DNA of 45,617 bases from Porticoccaceae bacterium UBA4026 (GCA_002382445.1 DGAQ01000017.1:1410-47026); one strand, 5' to 3'. Positions 1-8,746 are shown, counted from the stretch's first letter. Notes: generated from the letters alone by a model not told the origin. Made by a program: numbers and translations.

Positions 1-856
1 ACATCGTCGACATAACCACCGGTGCACCGCATAAAAGAGTGACCTGATGTTGCTTTAAGGCGGCCCAGATAGCATCGGCACGCACTTCTCGCAAACACAC
101 TTGAGTGCCACTGACCGCTGTCATAGCCCAAGGAAAACACCACCCATTGCAGTGAAACATGGGCAAGGTCCAGAGATAAACACTGTGCTTCGCAAGAGAG
201 GTGGTAATGATACTGCTTTGAGCTAACAGGGAGGCGCCACGATGATGATAGACAACGCCTTTGGGGTCGCCGGTAGTCCCTGAAGTATAGTTGACGCTAA
301 TGGCATCCCACTCATCATTGGGCATCAGCCAAGTAAAATTGGGATCGCCTTGGGCGAGAATCTTCTCGTAATCAAATTCACCTAGAGGTTGACCGGTTTG
401 AGAAAATTCAGGATCATCATAATCAATGGTGAGTGGTTTTACACTGCATAGCTTGAGTGCATCCTTAATGGTGTCAGAGAAAGCCAGATCGGTAATGAGT
501 ACTTTGCATTCGGCATGATCTAGCTGCATCGCAATAACGCGGGCATCTAGCCGAGTGTTCATAGAATGCAACACTGCCCCGCACATAGGCACCGCGTAGT
601 GAGCTTCAAGCATAGCTGGCGTATTAGCCAGCATGACTGACACGGTATCACCGCGGCGAACGCCCTGCGCGGTAAGAGCAGAGGCAAGCTGGCGGCAACG
701 CGAGTAAAACTGGCGGTAGTTAATTTGAGCATTACCATGAATCACTGCGATGTTCTCAGGGAACACCGCAGCAGCCCGCTCCAAAAAGGTTAGTGGTGTC
801 AGAGGCTGGAAGTTGGCCTGATTACGGCCGAGATTCTGATCGTAAATACTGGACAT
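1..856 (-). CDS. Acyl-CoA synthetase (AMP-binding ligase), C-terminal part missing
   Basis: This is the N-terminal ~285 residues of an ANL-superfamily ligase that activates a carboxylic acid through an acyl-AMP to the CoA thioester. It starts MSSIYDQNLGRNQANFQPLT and continues with LTFLERAA, the usual opening of medium-chain/AlkK-like and DmdB-like ligases. The AMP-binding loop YTSGTTGDPKGV lies near residues 188-199 and is followed by VYHHRGA. The frame is open to the window edge, so the C-terminal domain with the catalytic lysine is outside. It starts 7 bases after the crotonase gene and is the last visible gene of the operon led by the DmdA-like protein. In DMSP demethylation the second step is such a ligase (DmdB, on methylmercaptopropionate), so that role is plausible from context. 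A generic fatty-acyl-CoA ligase is the alternative. Confidence 0.85.
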   Translation of the reverse strand, partial: MSSIYDQNLGRNQANFQPLTPLTFLERAAAVFPENIAVIHGNAQINYRQFYSRCRQLASALTAQGVRRGDTVSVMLANTPAMLEAHYAVPMCGAVLHSMNTRLDARVIAMQLDHAECKVLITDLAFSDTIKDALKLCSVKPLTIDYDDPEFSQTGQPLGEFDYEKILAQGDPNFTWLMPNDEWDAISVNYTSGTTGDPKGVVYHHRGASLLAQSSIITTSLAKHSVYLWTLPMFHCNGWCFPWAMTAVSGTQVCLREVRADAIWAALKQHQVTLLCGAPVVMSTM

Positions 857-863
857 TGTTAGG

Positions 864-1667
864 CTACCTGTCTTGCCATTTTGGGCTGCGTTTTTCGATG
901 AAAGCGGAAACGCCTTCTTTAGCGTCAAGCTTGAGCATATTGTCCACCATAATCTGAGAGGTATAGGCGTATGCGCTGTTAAGCTCCATAGGTTGTTGCT
1001 GATAAAATGCAGTTTTGCCCATTGCCACCGTCATGGTGGACTTGCTAGCAATCTTCGCCGCAATCGCCATCGTCTCTTCGGTCAACTGAGTCGGTTCTAC
1101 GGTTCGATTAATTAAGCCAATTTGCTCGGCTCTAGTTGCGCTGATCATATCACCCGTGAGCAACATTTCCATAGCGTGCTTGTTCGATACATTGCGCGAT
1201 AGGGCAACCATTGGCGTAGAGCAAAACAGACCGATATTAACCCCTGGGGTAGCAAATTTTGCAGTGTCGGCGGCAACAGCCAGGTCGCAACTAGCGACCA
1301 ATTGGCAGCCTGCCGCGGTTGCAACGCCCGCTATTTCTGCGATGACTGGTTTAGGATTATTGACGATGGCTTGCATTACATTAGCGCAGCTAGAAAACAG
1401 GGCAGTAAAATAAGCCTGCCCACCGTCTGCTGCGCTGCGCTTGGCACTAATCTCCTTTAGATCATGGCCGGCACAAAAAGCTGGACCTAGTGCGGCTAAT
1501 ACGACGACTCTCACGTCGGGGTTGTTAGCCGCCTCACCTAGCGCTTCACCTAGAGTTTTAAGCATTGTTTCGGACAGTGCATTACGGCGCTTTTCGTCAC
1601 ACAGGGTTAGTCGTAAAACACCTTGATTATTGAGTTCGCTAAGTAAAATATCTTTTGTCGCAGTCAT
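864..1667 (-). CDS. Enoyl-CoA hydratase/isomerase-family protein, ECHDC3-like, both catalytic Glu absent
   Basis: A 267-residue crotonase-fold protein. The CoA-binding and oxyanion-hole segments are present (FCAGHDLKE near 64-72, AGVATAAGCQLVASCDLA near 113-130). The C-terminal part reads GLFCSTPMVALSR and AMEMLLTGD, typical of the ECHDC3-like branch. Aligned by eye to rat mitochondrial hydratase, the two catalytic glutamates (Glu144, Glu164) fall on Gln122 and Gly142. Classical syn-hydration, or DmdD-type hydrolysis of methylthioacryloyl-CoA, is therefore unlikely. The gene lies between the CoA-binding protein (21-base gap) and the acyl-CoA ligase (7-base gap), so it is probably cotranscribed and acts on a CoA ester. 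The fold assignment is safe; the reaction is unknown. Confidence 0.88.
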   Translation of the reverse strand: MTATKDILLSELNNQGVLRLTLCDEKRRNALSETMLKTLGEALGEAANNPDVRVVVLAALGPAFCAGHDLKEISAKRSAADGGQAYFTALFSSCANVMQAIVNNPKPVIAEIAGVATAAGCQLVASCDLAVAADTAKFATPGVNIGLFCSTPMVALSRNVSNKHAMEMLLTGDMISATRAEQIGLINRTVEPTQLTEETMAIAAKIASKSTMTVAMGKTAFYQQQPMELNSAYAYTSQIMVDNMLKLDAKEGVSAFIEKRSPKWQDR

Positions 1668-1688
1668 CGGGTTACCGTTTTAGTAATC

Positions 1689-2132
1689 TTAGGACAGAAC
1701 ATTTGTCCAGTAGGGTTTCTCTAATTCTAGCTTCGGACAGCGGTTCATGACAACCTTAAGACCAACTTTAACCGCTTTATCGCGCGCCTCAACGTTAATA
1801 ACCTCGAGTTGCATCCACACCACTTTCGCTCCAATTGCGATTGCATCCTCGGTGATAGCCAGCGCAGCATCTGATGAACGAAAGATATCCACCATGTCAA
1901 TGCTATGGGGAATGTCGGTCAGTGCAGCGTAACAGCGCTGACCTAAAATACTATTACCCGCCTCGAAAGGGTTTACAGGGTACACCTCATAACCGGCTTC
2001 GAGTAAAGCCACCATCGTTTGATAGCTGTCGCGTGCAGGTTTGGCGCTAGCACCGACCAAGGCGATGGTTTTAACATCGGTGAGTATCTGCTTCAGGTAA
2101 GCCTCTGGGTATTGGTCGTGGTTCATCAGCAC
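1689..2132 (-). CDS. CoA-binding domain protein, YccU family
   Basis: A 147-residue single-domain Rossmann protein of the CoA_binding_2 (YccU) family. The N-terminal segment TIALVGASAKPARDSYQTM, then YEVYPVNPFEAGNSILGQ and the later KVVWMQLEVINVEA are the usual family landmarks. The domain resembles the CoA-binding part of succinyl-CoA synthetase, but no catalytic role is established for stand-alone members. The gene sits 15 bases downstream of the DmdA-like gene and 21 bases upstream of the crotonase gene on the same strand. It therefore probably belongs to the same operon, next to two CoA-ester enzymes. Function inside the pathway is unknown. Confidence 0.85.
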   Translation of the reverse strand: MLMNHDQYPEAYLKQILTDVKTIALVGASAKPARDSYQTMVALLEAGYEVYPVNPFEAGNSILGQRCYAALTDIPHSIDMVDIFRSSDAALAITEDAIAIGAKVVWMQLEVINVEARDKAVKVGLKVVMNRCPKLELEKPYWTNVLS

Positions 2133-2147
2133 ACCTATGATCTTTAG

Positions 2148-3356
2148 TTAGGCGCTCTTTAGCGCAGCTAAGCTCTTTTTGGGGTCATAAAACGGTTTTT
2201 CAACAACTTTAGCACTGCGACGTGCCATTGGGGTGACTATCTCAGTTTCGGTACCCAGTTCGCTGTATTCGATACTCACCATGGCTAGGGCTATGTTGGC
2301 ATCAAGACGCGGCGAGTAAACTGCAGAGGTGACCACCCCCACCTGCTCGCCCCCATGCATAATAGGCCAGAACTCATTATTAGATCCGGTGATAGGCTCG
2401 CCGCCAATCAATAGTCCTACTTGCCTGCGCTGAACCCCGGCCGCGGCAATCTCTTTTAATGCAGCCTTACCGACAAAATCAGCATCCATGTCTAAATCAA
2501 CTAAGCGACCTAAGCCCAATTCATAGGGGTTAGTGTGACTGTCCATATCGGCATGGTAAGACAGCATACCTGCTTCAATGCGCCTTATGGTTGAGGTGTG
2601 CCCCGGCTGCAGGCCATACGCCTCACCAGCGGCCATTAGGCGTTCCCATAACTCATCGCCGCGACTGCCATCACGCAGGTAGATCTCATAGCCCAATTCA
2701 CTGGACCAGCCCGTACGTGAAATAATTAGCGGTATACCCTCTAGCTCAAATTCTACAAACCAATAATAGCGAAGGTCATTGATCTTATCCCCAAACACCG
2801 ACTGCATAATTTCACGCGACCGAGGGCCCTGCAACTGCAGTGGCGACACGTCGGGCTCACACACCTTTACATCTAAACCCGAATTAACCGCCAAACCCTG
2901 GGCCCACAACAAAATATCGCTGTCAGCCAGAGACAACCAAAAGTGGTTCTCAGCCAACCGCAGTAAGATAGGGTCGTTAAGCACGCCGCCATCCGCATTG
3001 GTAATGAGCACATACTTGCACTGGCCCACGGCACAGGTAGACAGATTGCGCGGTGTTAAAAACTGCACAAAGGCGGCGGCATCAGGCCCGGTTATCTCTA
3101 CCTGACGCTCTACCGCCACATCACTGAGTGTCGCCGCGGTTACTAAGTTCCAAAAGTTTTGCTCCGGATCACCAAAATCGCGAGGAATATACATGTGGTT
3201 ATATACTGAAAACGCGGTAGCGCCCCAGCGCACAGTGGCATCAAAATACGGTGATTTACGAATTTGTGTGCCAAAGCCAAACGACTTGGGCGGATCATTC
3301 GCAGCTACAGTAGTGACGGGCACTACAGCGGTATCAATTCCATGGTCTAGTGACAT
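2148..3356 (-). CDS. DmdA-like aminomethyltransferase (GcvT) family demethylase, copy 1
   Basis: A folate-binding T-protein-fold enzyme of 402 residues. It matches remembered DmdA sequences along the whole length: RKSPYF, AFSVYNHMYIP, ERQVEITGPDA, LTPRNLS, GGVLNDPILLR, FWLSLADSDILLW, LQLQGPRS, IRRIEAGMLSY and NPYELGLGRLVDL. DmdA moves a methyl group from DMSP to tetrahydrofolate in the cytoplasm. In proven DmdA I recall RSGWSKQGG(Y/F)E; here residues 214-224 read RTGWSSELGYE, so the substrate may differ. The frame is open 17 codons further upstream, but that start would be a TTG lying only about 5 bases from a likely transcription start; the ATG at 3356 fits better. It leads an operon with a CoA-binding protein, a crotonase and an acyl-CoA ligase, which supports a DMSP-like demethylation and CoA route. 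Confidence 0.8.
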   Translation of the reverse strand: MSLDHGIDTAVVPVTTVAANDPPKSFGFGTQIRKSPYFDATVRWGATAFSVYNHMYIPRDFGDPEQNFWNLVTAATLSDVAVERQVEITGPDAAAFVQFLTPRNLSTCAVGQCKYVLITNADGGVLNDPILLRLAENHFWLSLADSDILLWAQGLAVNSGLDVKVCEPDVSPLQLQGPRSREIMQSVFGDKINDLRYYWFVEFELEGIPLIISRTGWSSELGYEIYLRDGSRGDELWERLMAAGEAYGLQPGHTSTIRRIEAGMLSYHADMDSHTNPYELGLGRLVDLDMDADFVGKAALKEIAAAGVQRRQVGLLIGGEPITGSNNEFWPIMHGGEQVGVVTSAVYSPRLDANIALAMVSIEYSELGTETEIVTPMARRSAKVVEKPFYDPKKSLAALKSA

Positions 3357-3876
3357 AGTTTTTACTCTAAATGTTCGTTGTCTAATTTTTGCGCATTGTG
3401 TTCTCAAAAATATAAATAGGCTTCTAAATTGACGACAAAAACGTATTCTACGGCGACAGAATCCAAGCCTTTATAGCAGCGTAAATGGTATGTATTTAAT
3501 GACTTTCATAGTCTGCGGTGATCGTAATTATTTATTCAATATGTGACGTAGTTATACAATTGCCAAAATTAAAAATATTACACTCTCATGCAAGAAGCGA
3601 TATAACAGGAAAGATTAAGCCAAGGAACAAGGATGTTCTGGTGTGGTTCACCAGCGGCTTTAACGAACCAATTCGATCATTACTCCACAGGCCCCTTTTT
3701 TACTCTTGACTGCGTTACTATGGGCGCTACCTTTTATCGTCATTCTTTTATACGTCTATCGTTTTCGCGGTTATAATTAGCGACTAAAATAAGGTGATCT
3801 ATGCCGCTAGGATGTTTTGTACTCTCAAATACTGCTCTAGATCATTTATAAAAGTAACTAGCTTCGGATTAATATA
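3357..3876. other. 520-base AT-rich intergenic region between dmdA-like gene and queE
   Basis: This divergent spacer holds the candidate promoter for the dmdA-like operon (3409-3438). A possible -10 box TATAAT for queE lies at 3772-3777, with no good -35 box. A 63-codon open frame at 3518-3709 has no recognisable features and is probably chance. I looked for a preQ1-type riboswitch before queE and saw no convincing fold. Confidence 0.6.
3409..3438 (-). promoter_or_regulatory. Candidate sigma70 promoter of the dmdA-like operon
   Basis: On the minus strand TTGTCG (3433-3438) and TATATT (3409-3414) are separated by 18 bases, matching 4/6 and 5/6 of the -35 and -10 consensus. Transcription would begin near 3402, about 45 bases before the ATG at 3356. 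Found by eye only. Confidence 0.4.
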
Positions 3877-4518
3877 ATGACTTATGCGGTAAAGGAAATT
3901 TTTTACTCTCTGCAAGGCGAGGGTGCCCATGCGGGTAGGCCAGCTATATTTTGTCGCTTTTCAGGGTGTAACCTTTGGAGTGGGCAGGAGAAACATCGAG
4001 CCAATGCGATATGCCAGTTTTGTGATACAGACTTTGTTGGAACCAATGGCGATGGGGGTGGCAGTTTTACGTCGACAACGTCACTGGTGGCACAGGTAAA
4101 ATCATATTGGCCCCAGAGTATTTCAGATCAAACTCACCCTTACGTTGTCTGTACTGGTGGTGAACCATTATTGCAGCTAGATACCGATCTAATTGAGGCT
4201 TTTCATGCTGAGGGTATGGAGGTGGCGATTGAAACCAATGGTACCTTACCTGTGCCCAAGGGAGTCGATTGGGTTTGTGTTAGTCCTAAGTCGGGCTCGA
4301 CATTACTGGTCGAGGAAGGTGACGAGATTAAATTAGTCTACCCCCAACAAGGGCATCATCCCTCTGATTTTGTGCACCTAAAATTCAACCACTTCTTCTT
4401 ACAACCTATGTTTGATGACCAAGAAAATAATAATCTCGAAACGACAGTTGAATATTGCCTATCTCATCCTCGTTGGAGTTTGAGTTTACAAACTCACAAG
4501 TTATTGGGCTTACCCTAG
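3877..4518 (+). CDS. queE: 7-carboxy-7-deazaguanine synthase
   Basis: A radical-SAM enzyme of 213 residues that converts 6-carboxytetrahydropterin to 7-carboxy-7-deazaguanine, the ring-forming step of queuosine and preQ0 synthesis. The N-terminus EIFYSLQGEGAHAGRPAIFCR and the cluster-binding cysteines C31, C46 and C49 (spacing CX14CX2C) identify the Burkholderia-type QueE subgroup with its extended cysteine loop. TGGEP near residues 107-111 is the usual SAM-contact motif. It is a lone gene; queC and queD are not in the window. The ATG at 3877 has only a weak ribosome-binding site, but the family N-terminus begins exactly here. Confidence 0.95.
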   Translation: MTYAVKEIFYSLQGEGAHAGRPAIFCRFSGCNLWSGQEKHRANAICQFCDTDFVGTNGDGGGSFTSTTSLVAQVKSYWPQSISDQTHPYVVCTGGEPLLQLDTDLIEAFHAEGMEVAIETNGTLPVPKGVDWVCVSPKSGSTLLVEEGDEIKLVYPQQGHHPSDFVHLKFNHFFLQPMFDDQENNNLETTVEYCLSHPRWSLSLQTHKLLGLP

Positions 4519-4549
4519 CCGCCGAGTATCAAGCCGGCTCACTAAATAA

Positions 4550-5341
4550 TTATAAGACCTGGTAGGTGATTGCCAATGTGCCGACGACAAAGCAATAGTA
4601 AGAAAAGTAGACTAGCTGGGCGTTACGAACTAGCTTTATCATCCATTGACAGGCGAGCATTCCGGTGAGAAATGCAGCAATAAATCCAGCAATAAGCACG
4701 CCTAACTGATCTTCATTTATGTGGATACCTCCATCCATTAGATCTTTCGCAATTTTACCCAGTATCAAGGGCACTACCATTAAGAAGGAAAAGCTCGCTG
4801 CTTTGCTGCGATCAACACCTAATAGCACGGAGGTGGAAATAGTCGCGCCAGAACGAGAGATGCCGGGAAGGATAGCAATCGCTTGGGACACGCCGATGAT
4901 AGCGGCGTGAAAAAAACTGACATCCTTGCTAGTATTTTTTGATCGGTCCGCAATCATAAGCAACAAACCTGTAACCCAAAGCATAAGACCAACTAACAAG
5001 ATTTGTCGATCAAAAAGGTTTTCTATTTCATCAGCGAACAAGACACCAATGACGGCGGCCGGAATCATACTGAGTAATATTTTGACTGAAAACCTAAATT
5101 CGTCATTATTCTTTCGTTGCCAAAGGCCTAAGGCGATACGCTTGACTTCACTTTTGTAAACAACCAGAGTAGCTAGCGCTGTCGCGAAGTGCACTACCAC
5201 TGTAAACATCATGCTTTCTTGGGGCAGGCTGGTATCGCCGAGGATCGCTTTACCCAATTCTAAGTGACCACTACTGCTGACCGGCAAGAATTCAGTGAGC
5301 CCTTGAACAATACCAAGGATAATAGCTTCTAAAAGGGACAA
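4550..5341 (-). CDS. uppP: Undecaprenyl-diphosphatase (BacA/UppP)
   Basis: A polytopic inner-membrane enzyme of 263 residues that dephosphorylates undecaprenyl diphosphate so the lipid carrier can be reused for peptidoglycan and other envelope glycans. Overexpression of the family gives bacitracin resistance. Both active-site motifs are present: QGLTEFLPVSSSGH near residues 14-27 and LPGISRSGAT near 158-167. The length matches the family. It is transcribed in the same direction as the ABC exporter genes and starts about 100 bases after the permease stop. A T-rich spacer separates them, so cotranscription is uncertain. Confidence 0.96.
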   Translation of the reverse strand: MSLLEAIILGIVQGLTEFLPVSSSGHLELGKAILGDTSLPQESMMFTVVVHFATALATLVVYKSEVKRIALGLWQRKNNDEFRFSVKILLSMIPAAVIGVLFADEIENLFDRQILLVGLMLWVTGLLLMIADRSKNTSKDVSFFHAAIIGVSQAIAILPGISRSGATISTSVLLGVDRSKAASFSFLMVVPLILGKIAKDLMDGGIHINEDQLGVLIAGFIAAFLTGMLACQWMIKLVRNAQLVYFSYYCFVVGTLAITYQVL

Positions 5342-5444
5342 TTACGTACTCCAACAACATGTTTTGTGATTTGTTTTTTTTCAATCATTAGCGGCGTCAT
5401 AGTAAACCGTATAAAAGCACTATACCATTATGGTTGGCGTGGTA

Positions 5445-6686
5445 TTACTCATACCGAAGGGCATCAATAGGATCAAGATTGGCGGCCTTCGCAGCTGGAA
5501 TAATACCGAAAATCAAACCAATTCCTGCACTAAAGCCAAAGGATAAAATAATGGCCCAGGCGGGAACTGTTGCCGCTGGTAAGCCGGTTAAAGTACTAAT
5601 TAAAGATCCGGCACCGAAACCTAATATCAGACCTATTAGACCGCCGAGAAGACAGAGGAAAACAGCCTCGATTAAAAACTGTAGCAAAATATCAAATCGC
5701 GTCGCACCCAAGGCTTTTTGAATGCCGATCTCTCGAGTACGTTCGGTGACTGATACCAACATAATATTCATAATACCAATGCCGCCGACCAGTAATGAGA
5801 TCCCGACGATTCCACCCAAAACCAGAGTGGTACTGCCCACAATAGCATCAAAGGTGTCGAGCATTTGATCAGCTGTAGCGATCTCAAAATCATCGGCAGC
5901 ATCTTTACTGAGCCTGTGATTGCGGCGTAATAAATTCTTAATGTGCTGTTTTACTTGCTCTAACTGTGACGGCTCGTTAATTTGAAGGCTAATCGTGATA
6001 TCAGGTTCTTGTGCCCCGCCTAAGAGTGCCTTGGTGGTACTAAATGGCAGTAAAATGAAGTCATCTTGGTCAAAACCAAATAATTTTCCGCGCTTTTCAG
6101 CAATGCCAATGACTTTAAACCACTCACCCGATACACCAACATGCTGCCCGATAGGGTCCCCTTTGATGTCTAGCTTAGATATTATAGATGGACCTAGCAC
6201 AGCGACACGCCGACGACTGTTGTCGTCGCTAAGGTTAAAAAATCGGCCACGTTCAGGATAAACAGTATTTAATTTTTGATAAGTCGACGCTGTGCCGACT
6301 ATCATCGAGCTAGACGATTGCCCTCTATAGGTAATTAGCGCATTAGAGCCCCACATTCTAACCGTGGGGGTGACATTACTAATGCCGGGCACCCTATATT
6401 TTATTTCAAGATAATCATCGTAGGTTAGTTTAGCCCGAACTCCCTGAAGTCTTTCTTCTCGTGGTGTATAAGATTCGATGTTGATTACATTGGTGCCCAT
6501 ACCGTCAAATTGCTGGGTTATGTTGGCGCTAAAACCTTGGACAACAGAGACCACTGCAATGACTGAGGCGACACCGATAATAATGCCTAAGGTAGTTAAA
6601 AAGCTCCGAAAACCATGGGCAAAAATAGAATGCGCAGCGGAACGTGTCCCTTCAATAATTTTGAACTTTAAGTTAGACATGGGCAA
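5445..6686 (-). CDS. MacB-like ABC transporter permease (FtsX family)
   Basis: The 413-residue membrane subunit of a MacB-type exporter. It has one N-terminal membrane helix (FLTTLGIIIGVASVIAVVSVV), a periplasmic MacB_PCD domain of about 200 residues, and three C-terminal helices of the FtsX domain, with the conserved TERTREIGIQKALGA loop. Its start overlaps the ATPase gene by 14 bases, so the two are translationally coupled. Such systems use ATP hydrolysis for mechanotransmission across the periplasm, exporting peptides, lipids or drugs through TolC. Unlike E. coli MacB, the ATPase is a separate protein here. The substrate is unknown. Confidence 0.92.
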   Translation of the reverse strand: MPMSNLKFKIIEGTRSAAHSIFAHGFRSFLTTLGIIIGVASVIAVVSVVQGFSANITQQFDGMGTNVINIESYTPREERLQGVRAKLTYDDYLEIKYRVPGISNVTPTVRMWGSNALITYRGQSSSSMIVGTASTYQKLNTVYPERGRFFNLSDDNSRRRVAVLGPSIISKLDIKGDPIGQHVGVSGEWFKVIGIAEKRGKLFGFDQDDFILLPFSTTKALLGGAQEPDITISLQINEPSQLEQVKQHIKNLLRRNHRLSKDAADDFEIATADQMLDTFDAIVGSTTLVLGGIVGISLLVGGIGIMNIMLVSVTERTREIGIQKALGATRFDILLQFLIEAVFLCLLGGLIGLILGFGAGSLISTLTGLPAATVPAWAIILSFGFSAGIGLIFGIIPAAKAANLDPIDALRYE

Positions 6687-7407
6687 CCGCTTCTGAAGAG
6701 GACAGTTTAGCCGACACTTGATTGATATGGTCAGACATTAGATGACCATCTTTCAGGGTAATTACTCTATGGCAACGTTCTGCAATTTCATGTTCGTGGG
6801 TGACGACAATCAGTGTTTGCCCATTGCCATGTAATTTGTCAAATAGAGCCATTATTTCGGTGGTAGTTGAGGAGTCTAGGTTGCCGGTAGGTTCGTCCGC
6901 TAATAAAATTGCAGGCTCAGTCACTAGCGCTCTAGCAATAGCAACGCGTTGTCGTTGACCGCCAGACAGTTGGTTAGGTACATGGGCCATACGGTCTTGC
7001 AAACTGACCATTTCCAATGCATCTTGGGCTCGTCGCTTACGTTCAGCGACGGCTATGCCTCTATAGATTAGCGGTTGCATCACGTTTTGTAACGCTGTTG
7101 CTCTAGGTAGTAAGTTAAAATTTTGAAAAATAAATCCAATTTCTCGATTGCGAATACCGGCTAGGGCGGTTTCATTAAGCGTTGCCACGTCAGTGCCCTT
7201 GAGTTTGTATTCTCCAGCAGTTGGGTAATCAAGACAACCAAGCAGATTCATTAAGGTTGATTTTCCTGACCCCGAAGAGCCGACAATGGCGATATAATCA
7301 TTCAAATATATGTCCAGGTCAATGCCCTCTAGGGCGTAAAAACCCTCACTACCCATCATGTAGTGTTTAGCAATGTTCCTTAACTCAATAATAGTTTGCT
7401 TAGACAT
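6673..7407 (-). CDS. ABC transporter ATP-binding protein (MacB/LolD-type)
   Basis: A 244-residue ABC ATPase of the LolD/MacB subfamily. The Walker A motif GSSGSGKST is at 43-51, the Q-loop at FIFQNFNLLPR near 92-102, the signature LSGGQRQR at 147-154, and Walker B ILLADEP at 167-173, followed by TGNLDS and a switch histidine in VVTHEHE. It begins one base inside the end of the adaptor gene and overlaps the permease gene by 14 bases, giving the order adaptor-ATPase-permease. It energises the MacB-like permease at the cytoplasmic face of the inner membrane. Confidence 0.95.
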   Translation of the reverse strand: MSKQTIIELRNIAKHYMMGSEGFYALEGIDLDIYLNDYIAIVGSSGSGKSTLMNLLGCLDYPTAGEYKLKGTDVATLNETALAGIRNREIGFIFQNFNLLPRATALQNVMQPLIYRGIAVAERKRRAQDALEMVSLQDRMAHVPNQLSGGQRQRVAIARALVTEPAILLADEPTGNLDSSTTTEIMALFDKLHGNGQTLIVVTHEHEIAERCHRVITLKDGHLMSDHINQVSAKLSSSEAVAHV

Positions 7408-8642
7408 TAGGCAGCCTTTTTCTCGATTTCTTTGACCGACTCGCCTTCTTTAAGTTTACTCAGTGCTCTGGCTGGCCCGATAATGACTTTGTCATCCACC
7501 GCCAGTCCCGAGGTTATTTCCTGTAAACGGTCATTGGAGATGCCTAACTCAACATCTCGTTTGACTGCTTTGCCATCAACCAGCAAGAAAACGTGGCTCG
7601 TCGAGCTTAGGCTGTTCGAGGCGCCAATGGTTATAGATTCGGAGTCTCGCTCTGCGTCGACGTCTGAGGATTCATTGTCGGCATCCTCGAATACGATTGA
7701 TTCAATAGGGACAGCAATGGTTTTACCTTTAATTTTTGTAAAAATTTCTGCTCTGCAGCTCATACCCGGGCGGACATCAATGTCCTCTTCCGCAGTATTA
7801 AGTAGAATTTTTACCGTAAAACTGAGCCCTTGCCGGTAGCTAGACCGTTTTGCCGAGGTTGCTATACTCTGTACGCTGCCTTTTAACGCCTGGTCAGGAT
7901 AGGCCACGGCAAAAACATCAGCGTCTTGATCTATCTCGATATTGGCTATATCGGCCTCATCGACTAACACTTCGACTAAAATAGAGGAGGGGTCAGCAAC
8001 AGTAATAAGGTTAGATCCGGCTATGTTAGTGGTACCACTGATGGCAGTTTCCCCAAGTTTTATATCCACCGAAGTAGCAATCCCGTCGATAGGGGATCGA
8101 AACACGGTTTTTTCGAGGCGGTCCATCGCTTTATCTAAGGTCGCCTGAGCTTGAGTTAAGGATTCTTGTCGAGAGCGTAGGTCAATCTTTGCTAGGGCAT
8201 ACTGGTTGTCGAGTAACTCGAAGGCATCCTGACCAATCATCTTTCGCTCGTAAAGGTTGAGATTTCTTTTCCATGTCGAGGAGATGTTCTTAAGCTCTTG
8301 TTTTTGCCGCTCAATGGCGATGGTTTGAAGCCTTACATAGGCTTCTTGCTGCTCAACATCGGCATTAAAAGTGCGCGGATCAAGTCGCATTAGTACCTGA
8401 TTTTTACTAACGGTATCGCCTTCTTGCACGAGCATTTCACTGACACGTCCAATCACCTCTGAGCGCAGTTCTATTTGCTCTTTATAGATAAGGGTGCCAG
8501 AGGCCAAAATTGAACTTTTAATCTCTTCAATTTTTGCCAGCTCTACATTCACCGATACCTCAGCAGAACTGCCACTTTGTTTGAAATAAGCGATAGCCAC
8601 CAGAGCGATTACCACTCCAACAATAATCAAATTCTTTTTCAT
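7407..8642 (-). CDS. HlyD/MacA-type periplasmic adaptor
   Basis: A 411-residue membrane-fusion protein. An N-terminal membrane anchor (NLIIVGVVIALVAIAYF, residues 4-20) precedes a biotinyl-lipoyl-like half (LASGTLIYKEQIELRSEVIGRV), a long alpha-hairpin around residues 100-175, the second lipoyl half (VFRSPIDGIATSVDIKLGE), and beta-barrel and membrane-proximal domains. It is the first gene of the exporter operon (adaptor-ATPase-permease). In the cell it would bridge the inner-membrane permease to an outer-membrane TolC-like channel, which is not in the window. The acidic, serine-rich insert near residues 320-345 (EDADNESSDVDAERDSES) is unusual for the family. Confidence 0.92.
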   Translation of the reverse strand: MKKNLIIVGVVIALVAIAYFKQSGSSAEVSVNVELAKIEEIKSSILASGTLIYKEQIELRSEVIGRVSEMLVQEGDTVSKNQVLMRLDPRTFNADVEQQEAYVRLQTIAIERQKQELKNISSTWKRNLNLYERKMIGQDAFELLDNQYALAKIDLRSRQESLTQAQATLDKAMDRLEKTVFRSPIDGIATSVDIKLGETAISGTTNIAGSNLITVADPSSILVEVLVDEADIANIEIDQDADVFAVAYPDQALKGSVQSIATSAKRSSYRQGLSFTVKILLNTAEEDIDVRPGMSCRAEIFTKIKGKTIAVPIESIVFEDADNESSDVDAERDSESITIGASNSLSSTSHVFLLVDGKAVKRDVELGISNDRLQEITSGLAVDDKVIIGPARALSKLKEGESVKEIEKKAA

Positions 8643-8746
8643 AGAGCCGTTATTTCCCCTGACTAAAGTTATTACTATATTTTGTAGCGTTAAGACGTTA
8701 TGACACGCAATTTAGATTCAGTATTCACAACATTAGAATATTTAAT

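Noticed and set aside
864..1667. Calling the crotonase dmdD
   Set aside because: Both catalytic glutamates are missing, so DmdD activity is not supported.
3518..3709. 63-codon open frame in the dmdA-queE spacer
   Set aside because: No domain, signal or ribosome-binding site; likely chance in AT-rich DNA.
3715..3876. preQ1 riboswitch before queE
   Set aside because: The expected stem and the A-rich 3' motif of preQ1-I could not be folded convincingly.
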